Shown here in pieces: positions 19,318-29,606 of a stretch of 64,000 nt of DNA. The stretch is taken from the NCBI RefSeq assembly GCF_030651495.1, contig NZ_JAUSFI010000126.1, forward strand, positions 1-64,000, in the 5' to 3' direction. Within the stretch, counting starts at the first letter, position 1; each line of letters begins with the position of its first letter. The position numbers were made by a program, and so were the translations under genes. The DNA comes from Undibacterium sp. Lineage in GTDB: Bacteria; Pseudomonadota; Gammaproteobacteria; Burkholderiales; Burkholderiaceae_D. The notes beneath the pieces were generated by a model. That model saw nothing but the letters and a program-made list of their open reading frames with translations, was not told the origin of the DNA and did no database searches.

Positions 19318-19829
19318 TAAGTATTTCCCCCTTCTTTAACTGGCATTTTTTGATCGCACAGCCGCCTTCGGAAGCATGCCAATGCTGCACTTAATACATC
19401 AATTAAATTACTTTTTGAACAGAGACCTAAGCATAGATGCAGCATCATGATGAACCTTTGACAAATCGCAAAAAAATAAAGCAGTCATCTTGTGACGATC
19501 GCCAGTTCACCCGTTCATAGGTCGAAACGTTTCAACTAGTACTTCGGATCTATTTTGGATCTCTATTTCTGGAGGTTTGCAACGGACGCAGATCAAGGAG
19601 CGAGATCGGCATTAAAGCGATATGACCATCATCGCTACCACTTGATAATTATCAACGGACAGGTAATGTCGTCGCATCACAATAGAAGAAGTAATAACAA
19701 TTTCACTTTGATCACGTATCAAAACCACTGGTGAAAAACTCGTTAAATTGAAGGTAATTCGTGGCCCTTCGTATTTCCGGGGAATTTTTTCTATTTTATT
19801 TTTTTATTCATTATTCAGGAGGTATCACG
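19318..19829. other. Divergent intergenic region hsp20-lon / three-BON gene
   Basis: A 512-base non-coding stretch between divergent operons. It holds a FixK-like box (19458-19471), a 10-base palindrome GAAACGTTTC at 19524-19533, and a TTTGAT-N5-ATCAAA inverted repeat at 19707-19723. The RBS AGGAGG of the BON gene is at 19817-19822. No convincing small ORF was found. Confidence 0.5.
19458..19471. promoter_or_regulatory. FNR/FixK-like box upstream of hsp20-lon
   Basis: TTGACAAATCGCAA fits TTG(A/C)-N6-(T/G)CAA and is nearly the complement-oriented twin of the box at 5692 (TTGAC-AATT-CGCAA when read on the minus strand). It is 141 bases before the hsp20 start. Confidence 0.45.
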
Positions 19830-20483
19830 ATGATATCCGATAGCGAAATCAAGAAAAATGTAGAAGCAGAGCTACAGTGGGATCCTGATATTAAAATGAC
19901 TGATATAGGCGTATCCGTAAAAGACGGCGTTGTTGCGTTGACAGGGTTTGTTTCGACTTTGCCTCAGAAATTCCAGGCAGAAATAGATGTAAAACGTATC
20001 GTTGGCGTCAGCGGCGTAGCCAACGATATTGAAGTGCGCCTGCCCAATGTTGACAAAAGACCTGATCCTGAAATTGCACGCGATGCCGTCACCGCGCTCC
20101 AATTTCAGTTACCCGTCGCCTACGGGAATGTTAAGGTTGTAGTCCGAGATGGCTGGATTATTCTGGAAGGTGAAATGGAATGGCAACATCAAAAAGAAAA
20201 GGCAGAAAATTCGATACGCCATCTAAATGGCGTTATTGGCGTCACCAATAATGTCACCGTCAAGCCCATAGCATCTCCAGTCGAAATCAAGAGAAAAATA
20301 GAAGAAGCATTCAAGCGCAACGCGGAAATTGATGCAAATAACATCGTCGTCGAAACCTATGGTGGTGAGGTGATCCTGAAAGGCTCAGTACATACTTGGT
20401 TTGAACGCAAGGAAGCTGAACGGGCGGCATGGTCAGCACCCGGCGTCACTAAGGTACAGGATAGGATTTCGATCCAGCCATAG
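19830..20483 (+). CDS. Three-BON-domain protein
   Basis: A 217-residue protein made of three successive BON domains, each about 70 residues, at roughly 3-70, 78-145 and 148-217. Each has the same core: a turn around DGVVALTG, DGWIILEGEM or GGEVILKGSV. No signal peptide is present from the chosen start. The ATG at 19830 follows an ideal AGGAGG; the frame upstream is hydrophobic but lacks an RBS. Similar multi-BON proteins are common in betaproteobacterial stress loci and are assumed to bind membranes; this role is inference. Confidence 0.88.
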   Translation: MISDSEIKKNVEAELQWDPDIKMTDIGVSVKDGVVALTGFVSTLPQKFQAEIDVKRIVGVSGVANDIEVRLPNVDKRPDPEIARDAVTALQFQLPVAYGNVKVVVRDGWIILEGEMEWQHQKEKAENSIRHLNGVIGVTNNVTVKPIASPVEIKRKIEEAFKRNAEIDANNIVVETYGGEVILKGSVHTWFERKEAERAAWSAPGVTKVQDRISIQP

Positions 20484-20499
20484 CAAATTATCGTTTGGC

Positions 20500-20536
20500 A
20501 GGGATAGTGCGAAACATCATTTACTTGCCTATCCCT
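20500..20536 (+). terminator. Possible stem-loop after the three-BON gene
   Basis: AGGGATAG (20500-20507) pairs with CTATCCCT (20529-20536) across a 21-base loop, shortly after the BON stop. A clear U-run is lacking, so it may be an RNA-stabilising hairpin rather than a terminator. Confidence 0.35.
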
Positions 20537-20591
20537 ACACTGAAAAAATTGTTGATTTTTCTGACCTTAGATCGCGTGTCCGGACAAAAGT

Positions 20592-20624
20592 AGGACAACA
20601 ATAGGTCAACAATAGGACAACAGC
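20592..20624. repeat. Three tandem 11-bp units
   Basis: AGGACAACAAT, AGGTCAACAAT and AGGACAACAGC follow each other without gaps between the three-BON gene and the small minus-strand gene. No coding role is apparent. Confidence 0.6.
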
Positions 20625-20665
20625 AATCCCACTAAGGCTCACCTGGCCTACCGCACAATGGCACT

Positions 20666-20851
20666 TTAGTTAGTTTGGGGTGCACTCGCTGGTATTGCAT
20701 CCGCAGGTGCTGGCACCGGCACCTTACTAGTGGCTGCGCCGGGACTGTCATGGTTAAACCAGTTTTTAGGATTTAGATCAACGCCCGCGGAAGTTGCCAC
20801 AACCGCCATACCAATAGCAATCAGCGTCAGTATCAGTGCTTTGGATTTCAT
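20666..20851 (-). CDS. Small membrane-anchored or secreted protein, Pro/Ala-rich tail
   Basis: A 61-residue protein: an N-terminal hydrophobic helix (ALILTLIAIGMAVVATSAGV, residues 5-24) followed by LNPKNWFNHD and a tail rich in Pro and Ala. An AAGG Shine-Dalgarno sits before the ATG, and the charge pattern (MKSK then a helix) is typical of exported small proteins. The family is not recognised. It stands alone between two intergenic regions. Confidence 0.5.
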   Translation of the reverse strand: MKSKALILTLIAIGMAVVATSAGVDLNPKNWFNHDSPGAATSKVPVPAPADAIPASAPQTN

Positions 20852-21482
20852 CGCTCAGCCTTTTCAAAAATATTGGATCCAATTACATTACTATGGCACG
20901 CCAAACAATACCTGAGAGCCTGCCGAACTTAGGTCATCGAGTTGAAAAATCGGCTAGAAGTTTAACCAGGGGAAGATATTTGCCGGATTGAGAGGCTATG
21001 CATCCCAAATCGGAAATGCTCTCGCTATTTAAGTAGAAGTAATTTAACAGACCCGCCAGCCACATCAGGACTGGCGGAGATGGTGAGGATCCCGTGCCAG
21101 TTTGTCAGGCTAGCATGTCTGGAGTTGCCTCATCCGCCTTGACATGAAACATCAAGATTTGACTCAATGAATAGAGTCACCCCAGCTATGCACCCTACTT
21201 AATTTGCAAAAACGATTCAAGCAAGGTACGGTTTCACTATAGTTCTCGCCGCGACAAGTTCTTTGCGAATTCTCAAAAAATATAAAATAAATTTCTTCCT
21301 GTCGTAGAAAATGAATGATATTTCCTGGTGCGTGATAGCAACTGATGCGGAGAAATGCAACTGCATGATTTGAGAATTATCAAAATAAAAAGGCACCGTT
21401 GCGCTAACATGGCCTCTCGATGACATTTTTCTGAAAACGAGGGGAGTCGTTCTGCGGATCAGAATGCATTGAAAGGGTAAAC
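20852..21482. other. Intergenic region upstream of flavodoxin-like gene
   Basis: A 631-base region with a stem CCGCCAG/CTGGCGG (21053-21077), a CTTGA-N9-TCAAG inverted repeat near 21139-21157, and a FixK-like box at 21370-21383. A 69-codon frame on the minus strand (21217-21426) has no RBS and unconvincing composition. No gene is called. Confidence 0.45.
21370..21383. promoter_or_regulatory. FNR-like box upstream of flavodoxin-like gene
   Basis: TTGAGAATTATCAA matches nine of ten fixed bases of the FNR/Anr box TTGAT-N4-ATCAA. It is about 100 bases before the GTG start at 21483. Confidence 0.5.
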
Positions 21483-21968
21483 GTGAAAAAGATTTTAGTC
21501 GTCTACCATTCGCGAACCGGCTTTACGAGCACCGTCGCCAGACAAATTGCCAATGCCTGCAATGCAGACCTGGAATCCGTCAAGGATATAAGAAGGCACT
21601 GCGATCGTAAGACTTATATACGATTGGCTTTAGAAGCGGCGATACATTCAGATACTGTAATTCGACGTGTCATACATGCACCTGAAGATTATGACATTGT
21701 GGTGATAGGAACGCCAATCTGGTGCTGGAATATTGCTAGCCCGGTGCGTGCCTACATTATCAATCATCGCCACCAGCTCAAGCGTGTTGCCTTCTTTTGC
21801 ACTTATGGCGGTTCCGGGCATGTCAAAGTAATGCATGATCTGGAACATCTTACTGGTCAAACTCCAATGGCGACACTAACACTCAAGGATGACGATATCA
21901 AGGGCGACCGGTACCACATTCTAGTTTCTGAATTTATCACCATACTCAGTCACGTCATCCATCCTTAA
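21483..21968 (+). CDS. Flavodoxin-like protein
   Basis: A 161-residue flavodoxin-fold protein. The N-terminal FMN phosphate loop YHSRTGFTSTVARQIA (residues 8-23) is clear. The second loop reads IGTPIWCWNIASPVRAYI and the third FFCTYGGSGH, both typical of FMN-binding flavodoxins. It likely transfers electrons or acts as an NAD(P)H:quinone or nitroreductase-type partner. The start is GTG with AAGGG upstream. A small ribbon-helix-helix-like gene follows after 21 bases, so the two are probably co-transcribed. A FNR-like box upstream suggests low-oxygen induction. Confidence 0.85.
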   Translation: MKKILVVYHSRTGFTSTVARQIANACNADLESVKDIRRHCDRKTYIRLALEAAIHSDTVIRRVIHAPEDYDIVVIGTPIWCWNIASPVRAYIINHRHQLKRVAFFCTYGGSGHVKVMHDLEHLTGQTPMATLTLKDDDIKGDRYHILVSEFITILSHVIHP

Positions 21969-21989
21969 CCACTTCATAAAGGAAATATC

Positions 21990-22379
21990 ATGACAAGCCA
22001 GAAATCCACCAAATCTATTGATATGGCATCAGATATAAAACTCACTCGTAAAAAATATTCTTTCAATTTGCCACTTTCGCTTGCTTCCCGGTTAGAGGCA
22101 CTGTGTGAGTTACATCCTTACAAAACACGCACTCAAGTCATCGCTGACCTGATTGGTTTAGGGCTTGCAGAAGTCGAGCGCTCAGCATCTGATACCGCGG
22201 TTGAACCAACTGAGTTTCATCCGGACACAAGCCAGCATGTTTATCTGCTAAACGGGCCATTCTCAGAGTTTCACGGCCTTACCCGTAAGCATCATCTGGC
22301 AATGGAACGTGAACTGGCAGAAGATGATGCTGAGTTAACCTATCCAATGGATGATTACTCGCTCGGAAATACAGATTAA
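21990..22379 (+). CDS. Ribbon-helix-helix-like protein of unknown function
   Basis: A 129-residue protein. Residues about 18-60 look like a ribbon-helix-helix DNA-binding unit: a short strand KKYSFNLP, a helix LASRLEALCEL, a turn, and the helix TQVIADLIGLGLAEVE. The C-terminal part is acidic, with YLLNGPFSEFHGLTRKHH in between. RBS AAAGG precedes the ATG. It follows the flavodoxin-like gene and converges on the cyclopropane synthase gene (8-base gap). It could be a transcriptional regulator, but the DNA-binding reading is by eye only. Confidence 0.5.
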   Translation: MTSQKSTKSIDMASDIKLTRKKYSFNLPLSLASRLEALCELHPYKTRTQVIADLIGLGLAEVERSASDTAVEPTEFHPDTSQHVYLLNGPFSEFHGLTRKHHLAMERELAEDDAELTYPMDDYSLGNTD

Positions 22380-22386
22380 ATATTGT

Positions 22387-23604
22387 TTAAGCGGGGGCAG
22401 ACGTATACATGTAGCGACGTGACCAAGGTAAATTTGATGGATTTTGACCAGCCTTGACACACAGCACTTGATACAATGAAATCCAGTCTTGATTAAAAGC
22501 ATATGCACAGCCGGCCAGATATATACGCCATATGCGATAACGCCTATCACCTACCAAACGCCTGATCTCGTCAGCACGAACCTCAAAATTATCAACCCAG
22601 TGACCGCATGTTTTAGCGTAATGACGACGCAAATTTTCAACATCCACTACTTCCAATCCACCTTCCTGTATAGCCTTCAAGGCCAAACTAATATGTGGTA
22701 ACTCACCATAGGGAAATACATATTTCTCAATAAACTCGCCGTTGCCGTAAGGAGTTTCTCCGCTCTCGGCATCAGTAGAAGTAATGCCGTGGTTCATGGC
22801 GATGCCGTTGTCTGCAAGAAGAGATTGTATCTTTGAAAAATACCCGCGAAGATTTTGTAGACCAACATGCTCAAACATACCGATACTGGTGATTTTATCG
22901 AAACTCCCGCTAACATCACGATAGTCTTGTAACCGGATTTCTACCCTGTCACTTAGCCCTGATTGCGCTATCCGATGCTTTGCGAGCGCTGCCTGATTTT
23001 CAGAAAGGGTGATGCCGATGCATTTTGCGCCGTACTTTTCTGCGGCACGCATCACCAGAGCGCCCCACCCGCAACCGATGTCAAGCAGCGTATCACCGGG
23101 ACGAACTTGAAGCTTGGTAAGTATATGATCGATCTTCTTCAATTGAGCGGTATGTAAATCCTCATCACCATTTTCAAAATAAGCACAGGAATAGACCAGA
23201 TTTTCATCTAGCCACAATCTGTAAAACTCGTTAGAAATATCGTAATGATATTGAACTGCCTCTAAGTCTTTTTCCTTGCTTCGACGAAGTTTTCGGGATA
23301 TGCGCGCAAATTTTCCTTCCAATTTCAAAGTGTGAAAGGCGAGCGTATTGCAAACCGAAATGATTGTGCTTAGATCACCTTCCACATCAATCTTTCCATC
23401 CACATAAGCTGTACCTAGATTTGAAAGAGATGGTGTCAGTAAGCACCGGATAGCAGATACATGCGGCACTTTTATAATAACCTGCGGCGGTTCGTGACAA
23501 AAATTCAGCTGTTGTCCATTCCACAGATCAACTCTTAGTGGCAATGCTGATCGACTACGCAGACCGTTTGCCCAATGTTCCAGTTTTTTTTCCCAAAACA
23601 CCAT
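22387..23604 (-). CDS. cfa: Cyclopropane-fatty-acyl-phospholipid synthase family methyltransferase
   Basis: A 405-residue SAM-dependent enzyme of the CFA synthase family, which adds a methylene group to unsaturated membrane lipid chains. An N-terminal lipid-interacting part (1-120) is followed by the active-site approach YHYDISNEFYRLWLD and the SAM-binding motif LLDIGCGWGAL (173-183). The segment SIGMFEHVG and the distal GCAYAFNQDWISLYQVL are also family marks. The start at 23604 is supported by GGAGG five bases upstream; the longer frame has none. Cyclopropanation hardens membranes in stationary phase and acid stress, in keeping with the surrounding genes. Confidence 0.88.
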   Translation of the reverse strand: MVFWEKKLEHWANGLRSRSALPLRVDLWNGQQLNFCHEPPQVIIKVPHVSAIRCLLTPSLSNLGTAYVDGKIDVEGDLSTIISVCNTLAFHTLKLEGKFARISRKLRRSKEKDLEAVQYHYDISNEFYRLWLDENLVYSCAYFENGDEDLHTAQLKKIDHILTKLQVRPGDTLLDIGCGWGALVMRAAEKYGAKCIGITLSENQAALAKHRIAQSGLSDRVEIRLQDYRDVSGSFDKITSIGMFEHVGLQNLRGYFSKIQSLLADNGIAMNHGITSTDAESGETPYGNGEFIEKYVFPYGELPHISLALKAIQEGGLEVVDVENLRRHYAKTCGHWVDNFEVRADEIRRLVGDRRYRIWRIYLAGCAYAFNQDWISLYQVLCVKAGQNPSNLPWSRRYMYTSAPA

Positions 23605-23828
23605 ACACCTCCAAGGTAAACAAACACGAATTAATTTATTATTCCGCTGTTTTCCAACGTTCACTTTTCTGGCGGCAAGCCGCACTTCAGTCTATTTTTA
23701 ACCGACTTTAAAGCTACGTAAAACTTTGAGGCAATGATCAAGATTTGGCGTTATTAACGCTGGCTTTGTCTTAAACAAATAACGAACTAATACATCTTTT
23801 CTCACTTAATGGAGCCGATATGAGAAGA

Positions 23829-24224
23829 CTAAAATTTAGTGTGTTTGACGGAAGCATAGGTTCGCTCTCGTAAATTTTGACAAGAGGTGCAACGCTTGGC
23901 AGTAGGATAAGCTTGCAAACGCGGATATTCGATTTCAGCTTCACAGTCAATACAGATCCCATAGCATTGGTCTTTTATTCGCTTCCGTGCTGCTGCAATA
24001 TCGTTCAATTCAGCGAGTTGAAGCCCCATCATCGCATTGTCGATGTCAACCATCACATCGGCTGACGCCTCATCCCCGAGATCTGTCACGTCTCCTGTCA
24101 ATTCTGCAAATGGCTCGTCGACTCTGCGACCTGCTTCGGCATGAATTTGTGCTTGCGCCGCAAGCTCATGCTCGTCCAACAAACGCTCCAAATTATTTAA
24201 CTGCGTGATAGAGAGATGCGACAT
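23829..24224 (-). CDS. DksA/TraR-family zinc-finger protein
   Basis: A 131-residue DksA-like protein. A long helical coiled coil is followed by a four-cysteine zinc finger: Cys91-x2-Cys94 and Cys112-x2-Cys115 (CIDC ... CTSC), with an extra Cys87. The DxxDxA pattern needed at the coiled-coil tip to act in the RNA polymerase secondary channel appears as DLGDEA (48-53). It is shorter than E. coli DksA (151) and longer than TraR (73). It probably modulates transcription during stress. RBS AGGA upstream. It is separated by about 80 bases from the CBS-protein gene behind it. Confidence 0.85.
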   Translation of the reverse strand: MSHLSITQLNNLERLLDEHELAAQAQIHAEAGRRVDEPFAELTGDVTDLGDEASADVMVDIDNAMMGLQLAELNDIAAARKRIKDQCYGICIDCEAEIEYPRLQAYPTAKRCTSCQNLRERTYASVKHTKF

Positions 24225-24305
24225 ATTTTTTCCTATATTTTAAATAATCAGCCATTGAAGGTCGTGGCTTCCAGTTATTAGAAAAATCGAATAACTACGT
24301 ACCAA

Positions 24306-24755
24306 TCACCTCTTGGTAAGGCGCTCATCCATATTTTGCATACGGCCAACGTGCGAAATATCAGCCAGAGTTGACGCAAGTTTCTCAATAATGTCATCCA
24401 AAGTGACTATGCCAACCAGTACCCCAGCAGAATCAACCAAAGGTATCCGACGGACTCCAGACCCACGCATTCTTTCCATCGCGACTTCCAACTGCTCCCC
24501 TTCATATGCGAGAACCATCTTGCGCGACATGACATCACCAGCGGTAACGGTGGTCGGATCTACCTTCATGGCCATCACTTCAATCACCAGATCGCGGTCT
24601 GTGATAATACCGACAGGCACGGGTTCGCCACCGTGATATTCAACGATAACCAGATCACCGACATGCTGACTTCGCATCAATTCTGCAACTTGCAATATAG
24701 TAGCGTTCGCGCCGCAGGTCTCAACCTGCTGGATTCCTACGGTTCCGGCATACAT
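24306..24755 (-). CDS. Protein with two CBS domains
   Basis: A 149-residue protein made of a CBS pair (Bateman module): the first CBS at about 15-70 (ATILQVAELMRS ... GIITDRDLVIEV), the second at about 78-135 (MVLAYEGEQLEVAMERMRG ... GIVTLDDIIEKL). Such stand-alone modules bind adenine nucleotides and sense energy status. An AGGAGG RBS precedes the ATG. It starts 14 bases after the groEL stop, so it is very likely co-transcribed with groEL. Confidence 0.88.
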   Translation of the reverse strand: MYAGTVGIQQVETCGANATILQVAELMRSQHVGDLVIVEYHGGEPVPVGIITDRDLVIEVMAMKVDPTTVTAGDVMSRKMVLAYEGEQLEVAMERMRGSGVRRIPLVDSAGVLVGIVTLDDIIEKLASTLADISHVGRMQNMDERLTKR

Positions 24756-24769
24756 TATTTACCTCCTAT

Positions 24770-26489
<1,720 letters not shown>

Positions 26490-26519
26490 AAATAGCCTAT
26501 GAACTTTTCTATGTTGTCA

Positions 26520-27347
26520 CTAATGCGACATCAGCACGGGCAATATCATCTGGCGCAATACTGAACGCGTCATTCCACCCAACACCAATTCAGTAAAACG
26601 GTGATGGCCGTATGCCCCCATCACCAGCAAATCTGCCCCGATAAACTCAGCTCGGGAAAGCAGCCATTCCGCTGGGGCCATATCGATACCCTCACTTCTC
26701 TCAATCTCTACCTTAACGTCATGTTTTGCCAAATAAGCGGCAATATCAATATCAGGTAAGTCATTCTCGGCGTCCACCGTTTCATAGATTGTCACCACCG
26801 TCACTTGTTGTGCCAATTTGAGAAAGGGTAAAGCGTCGGCCATTGCGCGCGCAGCCTCACGCCCGCCATCCCAGGCAATGACAATATTCTCAAATGATTT
26901 TGGAAGATATCCGATATGAGGTAAAAACAGTACCGGCCGACCCAGGTGCAAAACAAAATTTTCGGAAAAACCATTGCCAAAATCAGTTTCTACGTCAGCG
27001 GGATCGCGCTGACCAATAATCGTGAGATCCGAAGCGCGGGCTTGAGCGATCACCTGCTGCATATCGGAACTTCGATAACTAACCCAATCAAAATTGACAC
27101 CGTCTTTTTTTGCTCTAGAACAGAATGATTCTTTTGCCTGATCCTGTTTTTTTTGCGATGCGGCTTCCCATTCGGCCATTATTGGAGCCCACTCGACGTA
27201 AGGGTCATAAAAAATGACTGGCGCGTTGGTGATATGCATACCAGTAAGGTGTGCGCCATGCTGTGCTGCTAATGTCAGCGCAAAATCTAGGCGCCGTGAC
27301 GAACCCGCGCTATTATCAAGACAAACTGTCATGCTTTTGTAGCTCAT
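26520..27347 (-). CDS. Universal stress protein with two tandem Usp domains
   Basis: A 275-residue tandem UspA protein. The first domain (1-140) starts with SMTVCLDNSAGSSRRLDFAL and has a degenerate nucleotide motif. The second (about 150-275) ends with GAYGHHRFTELVLGG followed by TRSVLRQ, close to the ATP-binding G-x2-G-x9-G-S/T signature. Tandem Usp proteins protect cells in starvation and anoxia. RBS GGGAG precedes the ATG. It is the last gene of the phosphoribosyltransferase / hydrolase / esterase-like run (71-base gap) and precedes groEL, which has its own box. Confidence 0.9.
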   Translation of the reverse strand: MSYKSMTVCLDNSAGSSRRLDFALTLAAQHGAHLTGMHITNAPVIFYDPYVEWAPIMAEWEAASQKKQDQAKESFCSRAKKDGVNFDWVSYRSSDMQQVIAQARASDLTIIGQRDPADVETDFGNGFSENFVLHLGRPVLFLPHIGYLPKSFENIVIAWDGGREAARAMADALPFLKLAQQVTVVTIYETVDAENDLPDIDIAAYLAKHDVKVEIERSEGIDMAPAEWLLSRAEFIGADLLVMGAYGHHRFTELVLGGMTRSVLRQMILPVLMSH

Positions 27348-27418
27348 TTTATTACTCCCGTCCGGTTTTTTATCTGGAATACGTGCTTTACCAATAATGA
27401 TGTTATTTTTTTACGATG

Positions 27419-28834
27419 CTACACTCCCACTGGGAAAGTTTCGGGCGCCTCCCCGGTTGACCAAAGACTCGCCAGTTCCAACGGTTCGACGGCGCGGGTA
27501 TGATCGAAATGTAAGACAGCATCAAACTGTTGTGGCATATGGGAATAAAAATAGTGACTTTGCCGCTCAGTTTCGGGGCGATAAATGACACCGATAGCAC
27601 GCTCCAGCCGACGCGCGAATAGTGCTTGTGTTAACGGATTTTGTTTATTCAAAGGCAGCATGAAGTTCGCTATTCCCGCTTCATGAAGTGCGGCTTCGTA
27701 ACTACCTGCCAATGCGGGCCTTACGCGCTTGCGTTCAGCTGATGCATCCCAATCCGAAGCCGCCGTTACGGTGCCCTTATACGTCGTAAATCCAACCAAT
27801 ACCGCCTTGCTGCCATACTTTTCGCGCGCTAGCTGTCCGACATTCCACTCGCCTATCTGGCCGACCTCAGTAGCTCGCGCATCACCGATGTGCGAGTTAT
27901 GCGCCCACACTACGATTTTGGCCGGTTTACCGCTGGTGTCTGTATTATTTTGTGACAAATGCCGTGCCAGAGCATCCAGCGTTTCCACCATGTGCTGGTC
28001 ACGTAAGTTCCAGGATGAGACATGGCCACGATACATGGTGCGGTAATATTCCTCAGCATGGATAACAAGACGGGCATTTTGCTGCGCATAAAATAAGGCA
28101 TCAATCGCATCCGATCCATCGTTTTGCAAATAATTGACGGCGCGGGCATTCAACCCCCGCAATTGCGCCACTACATCATTCTCGCATGACCCCGACAAGC
28201 CAAAACCCACGGCCTGGCCATAACTTTGGCTATCTTTATTGTAATGGTCAAAACAGGCGTAGCGGGCACGGGCACGCTGTGCTTCGTCCGGATCTACCTT
28301 ATCTAAGTAATGCAAAACTTCTTCAATCGAGGTAAACATGCTATACAGATCCAAGCCATAGAAGCCCACCTTGGAACTGTTAGGCAACAAGCTGTCGTTA
28401 TAACCGCGCAACCATTCAATAAACTTGACCACATCAGTGTTGCGCCACATCCAGGCCGGAAAGCGTTTAAATCCGGCCAATGCCTCTTTAGCATTGGTGT
28501 CGGTGTTATTTTTGTCCATATGGGGAGAATTGCGCACATACCGATTAACACGGTAGGCATCCGGCCAGTCGGCTTCTACCGCAACCGCAGTAAAATCTTT
28601 TTCGGCGATCAGACGTTGGGTAATGCATGCTCGCTCACGATAAAATTCGTGTGTGCCATGGCTAGCTTCACCCAGCAAGACGAATCGCGCATCGCCTATT
28701 AATTCAAGCAAGGGATCGTAATCGCTAGCAGCGCCAGTCAAGATATGCGCAGATTCAGCAATAAGACTGCCTAATGAAGAAGAACTAAGAGAATGCGCTG
28801 GGGTATGGATTGAAGTATAAGCATCAGTCGACAT
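27419..28834 (-). CDS. Erythromycin-esterase-like protein
   Basis: A 471-residue member of the erythromycin esterase (EreA/EreB-like) superfamily. Family marks are LLGEASHGTHEFYRERA near residue 50 with its essential His, VAVEADWPDAYRVNRYVR, GFYGLDLYS and the distal VVWAHNSHIGDA with two further catalytic-site histidines. Most chromosomal members do not act on macrolides and their natural substrate is unknown. The ATG at 28834 is chosen because GGAG lies upstream and an earlier TTG is weak. It sits between an alpha/beta hydrolase (42-base gap) and Usp. In other genomes relatives are found beside or fused to the same hydrolase and phosphoribosyltransferase families, which argues for one pathway. 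Confidence 0.85.
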   Translation of the reverse strand: MSTDAYTSIHTPAHSLSSSSLGSLIAESAHILTGAASDYDPLLELIGDARFVLLGEASHGTHEFYRERACITQRLIAEKDFTAVAVEADWPDAYRVNRYVRNSPHMDKNNTDTNAKEALAGFKRFPAWMWRNTDVVKFIEWLRGYNDSLLPNSSKVGFYGLDLYSMFTSIEEVLHYLDKVDPDEAQRARARYACFDHYNKDSQSYGQAVGFGLSGSCENDVVAQLRGLNARAVNYLQNDGSDAIDALFYAQQNARLVIHAEEYYRTMYRGHVSSWNLRDQHMVETLDALARHLSQNNTDTSGKPAKIVVWAHNSHIGDARATEVGQIGEWNVGQLAREKYGSKAVLVGFTTYKGTVTAASDWDASAERKRVRPALAGSYEAALHEAGIANFMLPLNKQNPLTQALFARRLERAIGVIYRPETERQSHYFYSHMPQQFDAVLHFDHTRAVEPLELASLWSTGEAPETFPVGV

Positions 28835-28876
28835 AATAGATTGATCTCCACTAATTAATATATGCAGCAAACGTCT

Positions 28877-29554
28877 TCAAATATGCACTTCTCGTTTGCT
28901 CTTTGTCAGCTCTTGAAAATGCCAGTGAAACCAGTCAACGGCAAGGGCTGCCACTGCCTGCAACTTGCCAGACTCTTCAAATAAATGTGTTGCGCCTGGA
29001 ATGATTTCCAGCCGTTTTTTGCACTGCAGTCTTGCATAGGCATCGCGATTTAAATCAATGACGACATCGTCATCACCTCCCACTATCAGTAAAGTTGGTG
29101 CCTTTACTTTTTCCAGTGCCTCTGGTCCCGCCAAATCGGGCCTGCCACCCCGAGATACCACGGCAACGATATCCGTCCCGCGTATGGCCGCAAGCTGAAG
29201 AGCCGCAGCTGCACCGGTGCTGGCACCGAACAAAGCAAGTGGTATAGACGGGATCTCACTAGACTGGCGCAACCAGTTGCTGGCTGCGTTTAAACGTTGC
29301 GTCAACAGAGAGATATCAAAGCGGTTCTTGACATCTTGGTCCTCTTGCGGGGTAAGCAGATCCAGTAACAAGCTACCTATCTGAGACGCATGTAATGCGG
29401 CCGCTACGTAATTATTGCGATGACTAAAGCGACTACTACCGCTACCGTGGGCAAACAAAACTAGCCCAATCGGATGCGCAGGCACCTCAAGCAAACCCTC
29501 AATCTCTACGGCATCAGATCTGATCCTGATCAGGTCTTTCTTCACGGTTAACAT
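28877..29554 (-). CDS. Dienelactone-hydrolase-like alpha/beta hydrolase
   Basis: A 225-residue alpha/beta hydrolase. The oxyanion strand LVLFAHGSGSSRFSHRN is followed by the nucleophile elbow LALFGASTGAAAAL (Ser in G-A-S-T-G). The acid is in LLIVGGDDDVVIDLN, and the catalytic His is in IPGATHLFEE. It is complete and cytoplasmic, with RBS GGAGG. It lies 52 bases after the phosphoribosyltransferase stop and 42 before the esterase-like start. This hydrolase type often occurs as the second half of phosphoribosyltransferase fusion proteins; here the two are separate genes. The substrate is unknown. Confidence 0.85.
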   Translation of the reverse strand: MLTVKKDLIRIRSDAVEIEGLLEVPAHPIGLVLFAHGSGSSRFSHRNNYVAAALHASQIGSLLLDLLTPQEDQDVKNRFDISLLTQRLNAASNWLRQSSEIPSIPLALFGASTGAAAALQLAAIRGTDIVAVVSRGGRPDLAGPEALEKVKAPTLLIVGGDDDVVIDLNRDAYARLQCKKRLEIIPGATHLFEESGKLQAVAALAVDWFHWHFQELTKSKREVHI

Positions 29555-29606
29555 GATTTAGCCCTCCTCTCTTGACGCTCCGAATATTTTTGAATTAATT
29601 GTTCGA

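Noticed and set aside
19707-19723. TTTGAT-CACGT-ATCAAA as a FNR box
   Set aside because: The spacer is five bases, not four, so the half-sites are out of phase for FNR/FixK; it may be another operator.
21217-21426. 69-codon minus-strand frame
   Set aside because: No RBS and aromatic-rich random composition; overlaps the FNR-like box region.
27419-28834. Macrolide resistance gene
   Set aside because: The erythromycin-esterase fold is present, but the operon context and the wide spread of such genes in environmental bacteria argue for another substrate.
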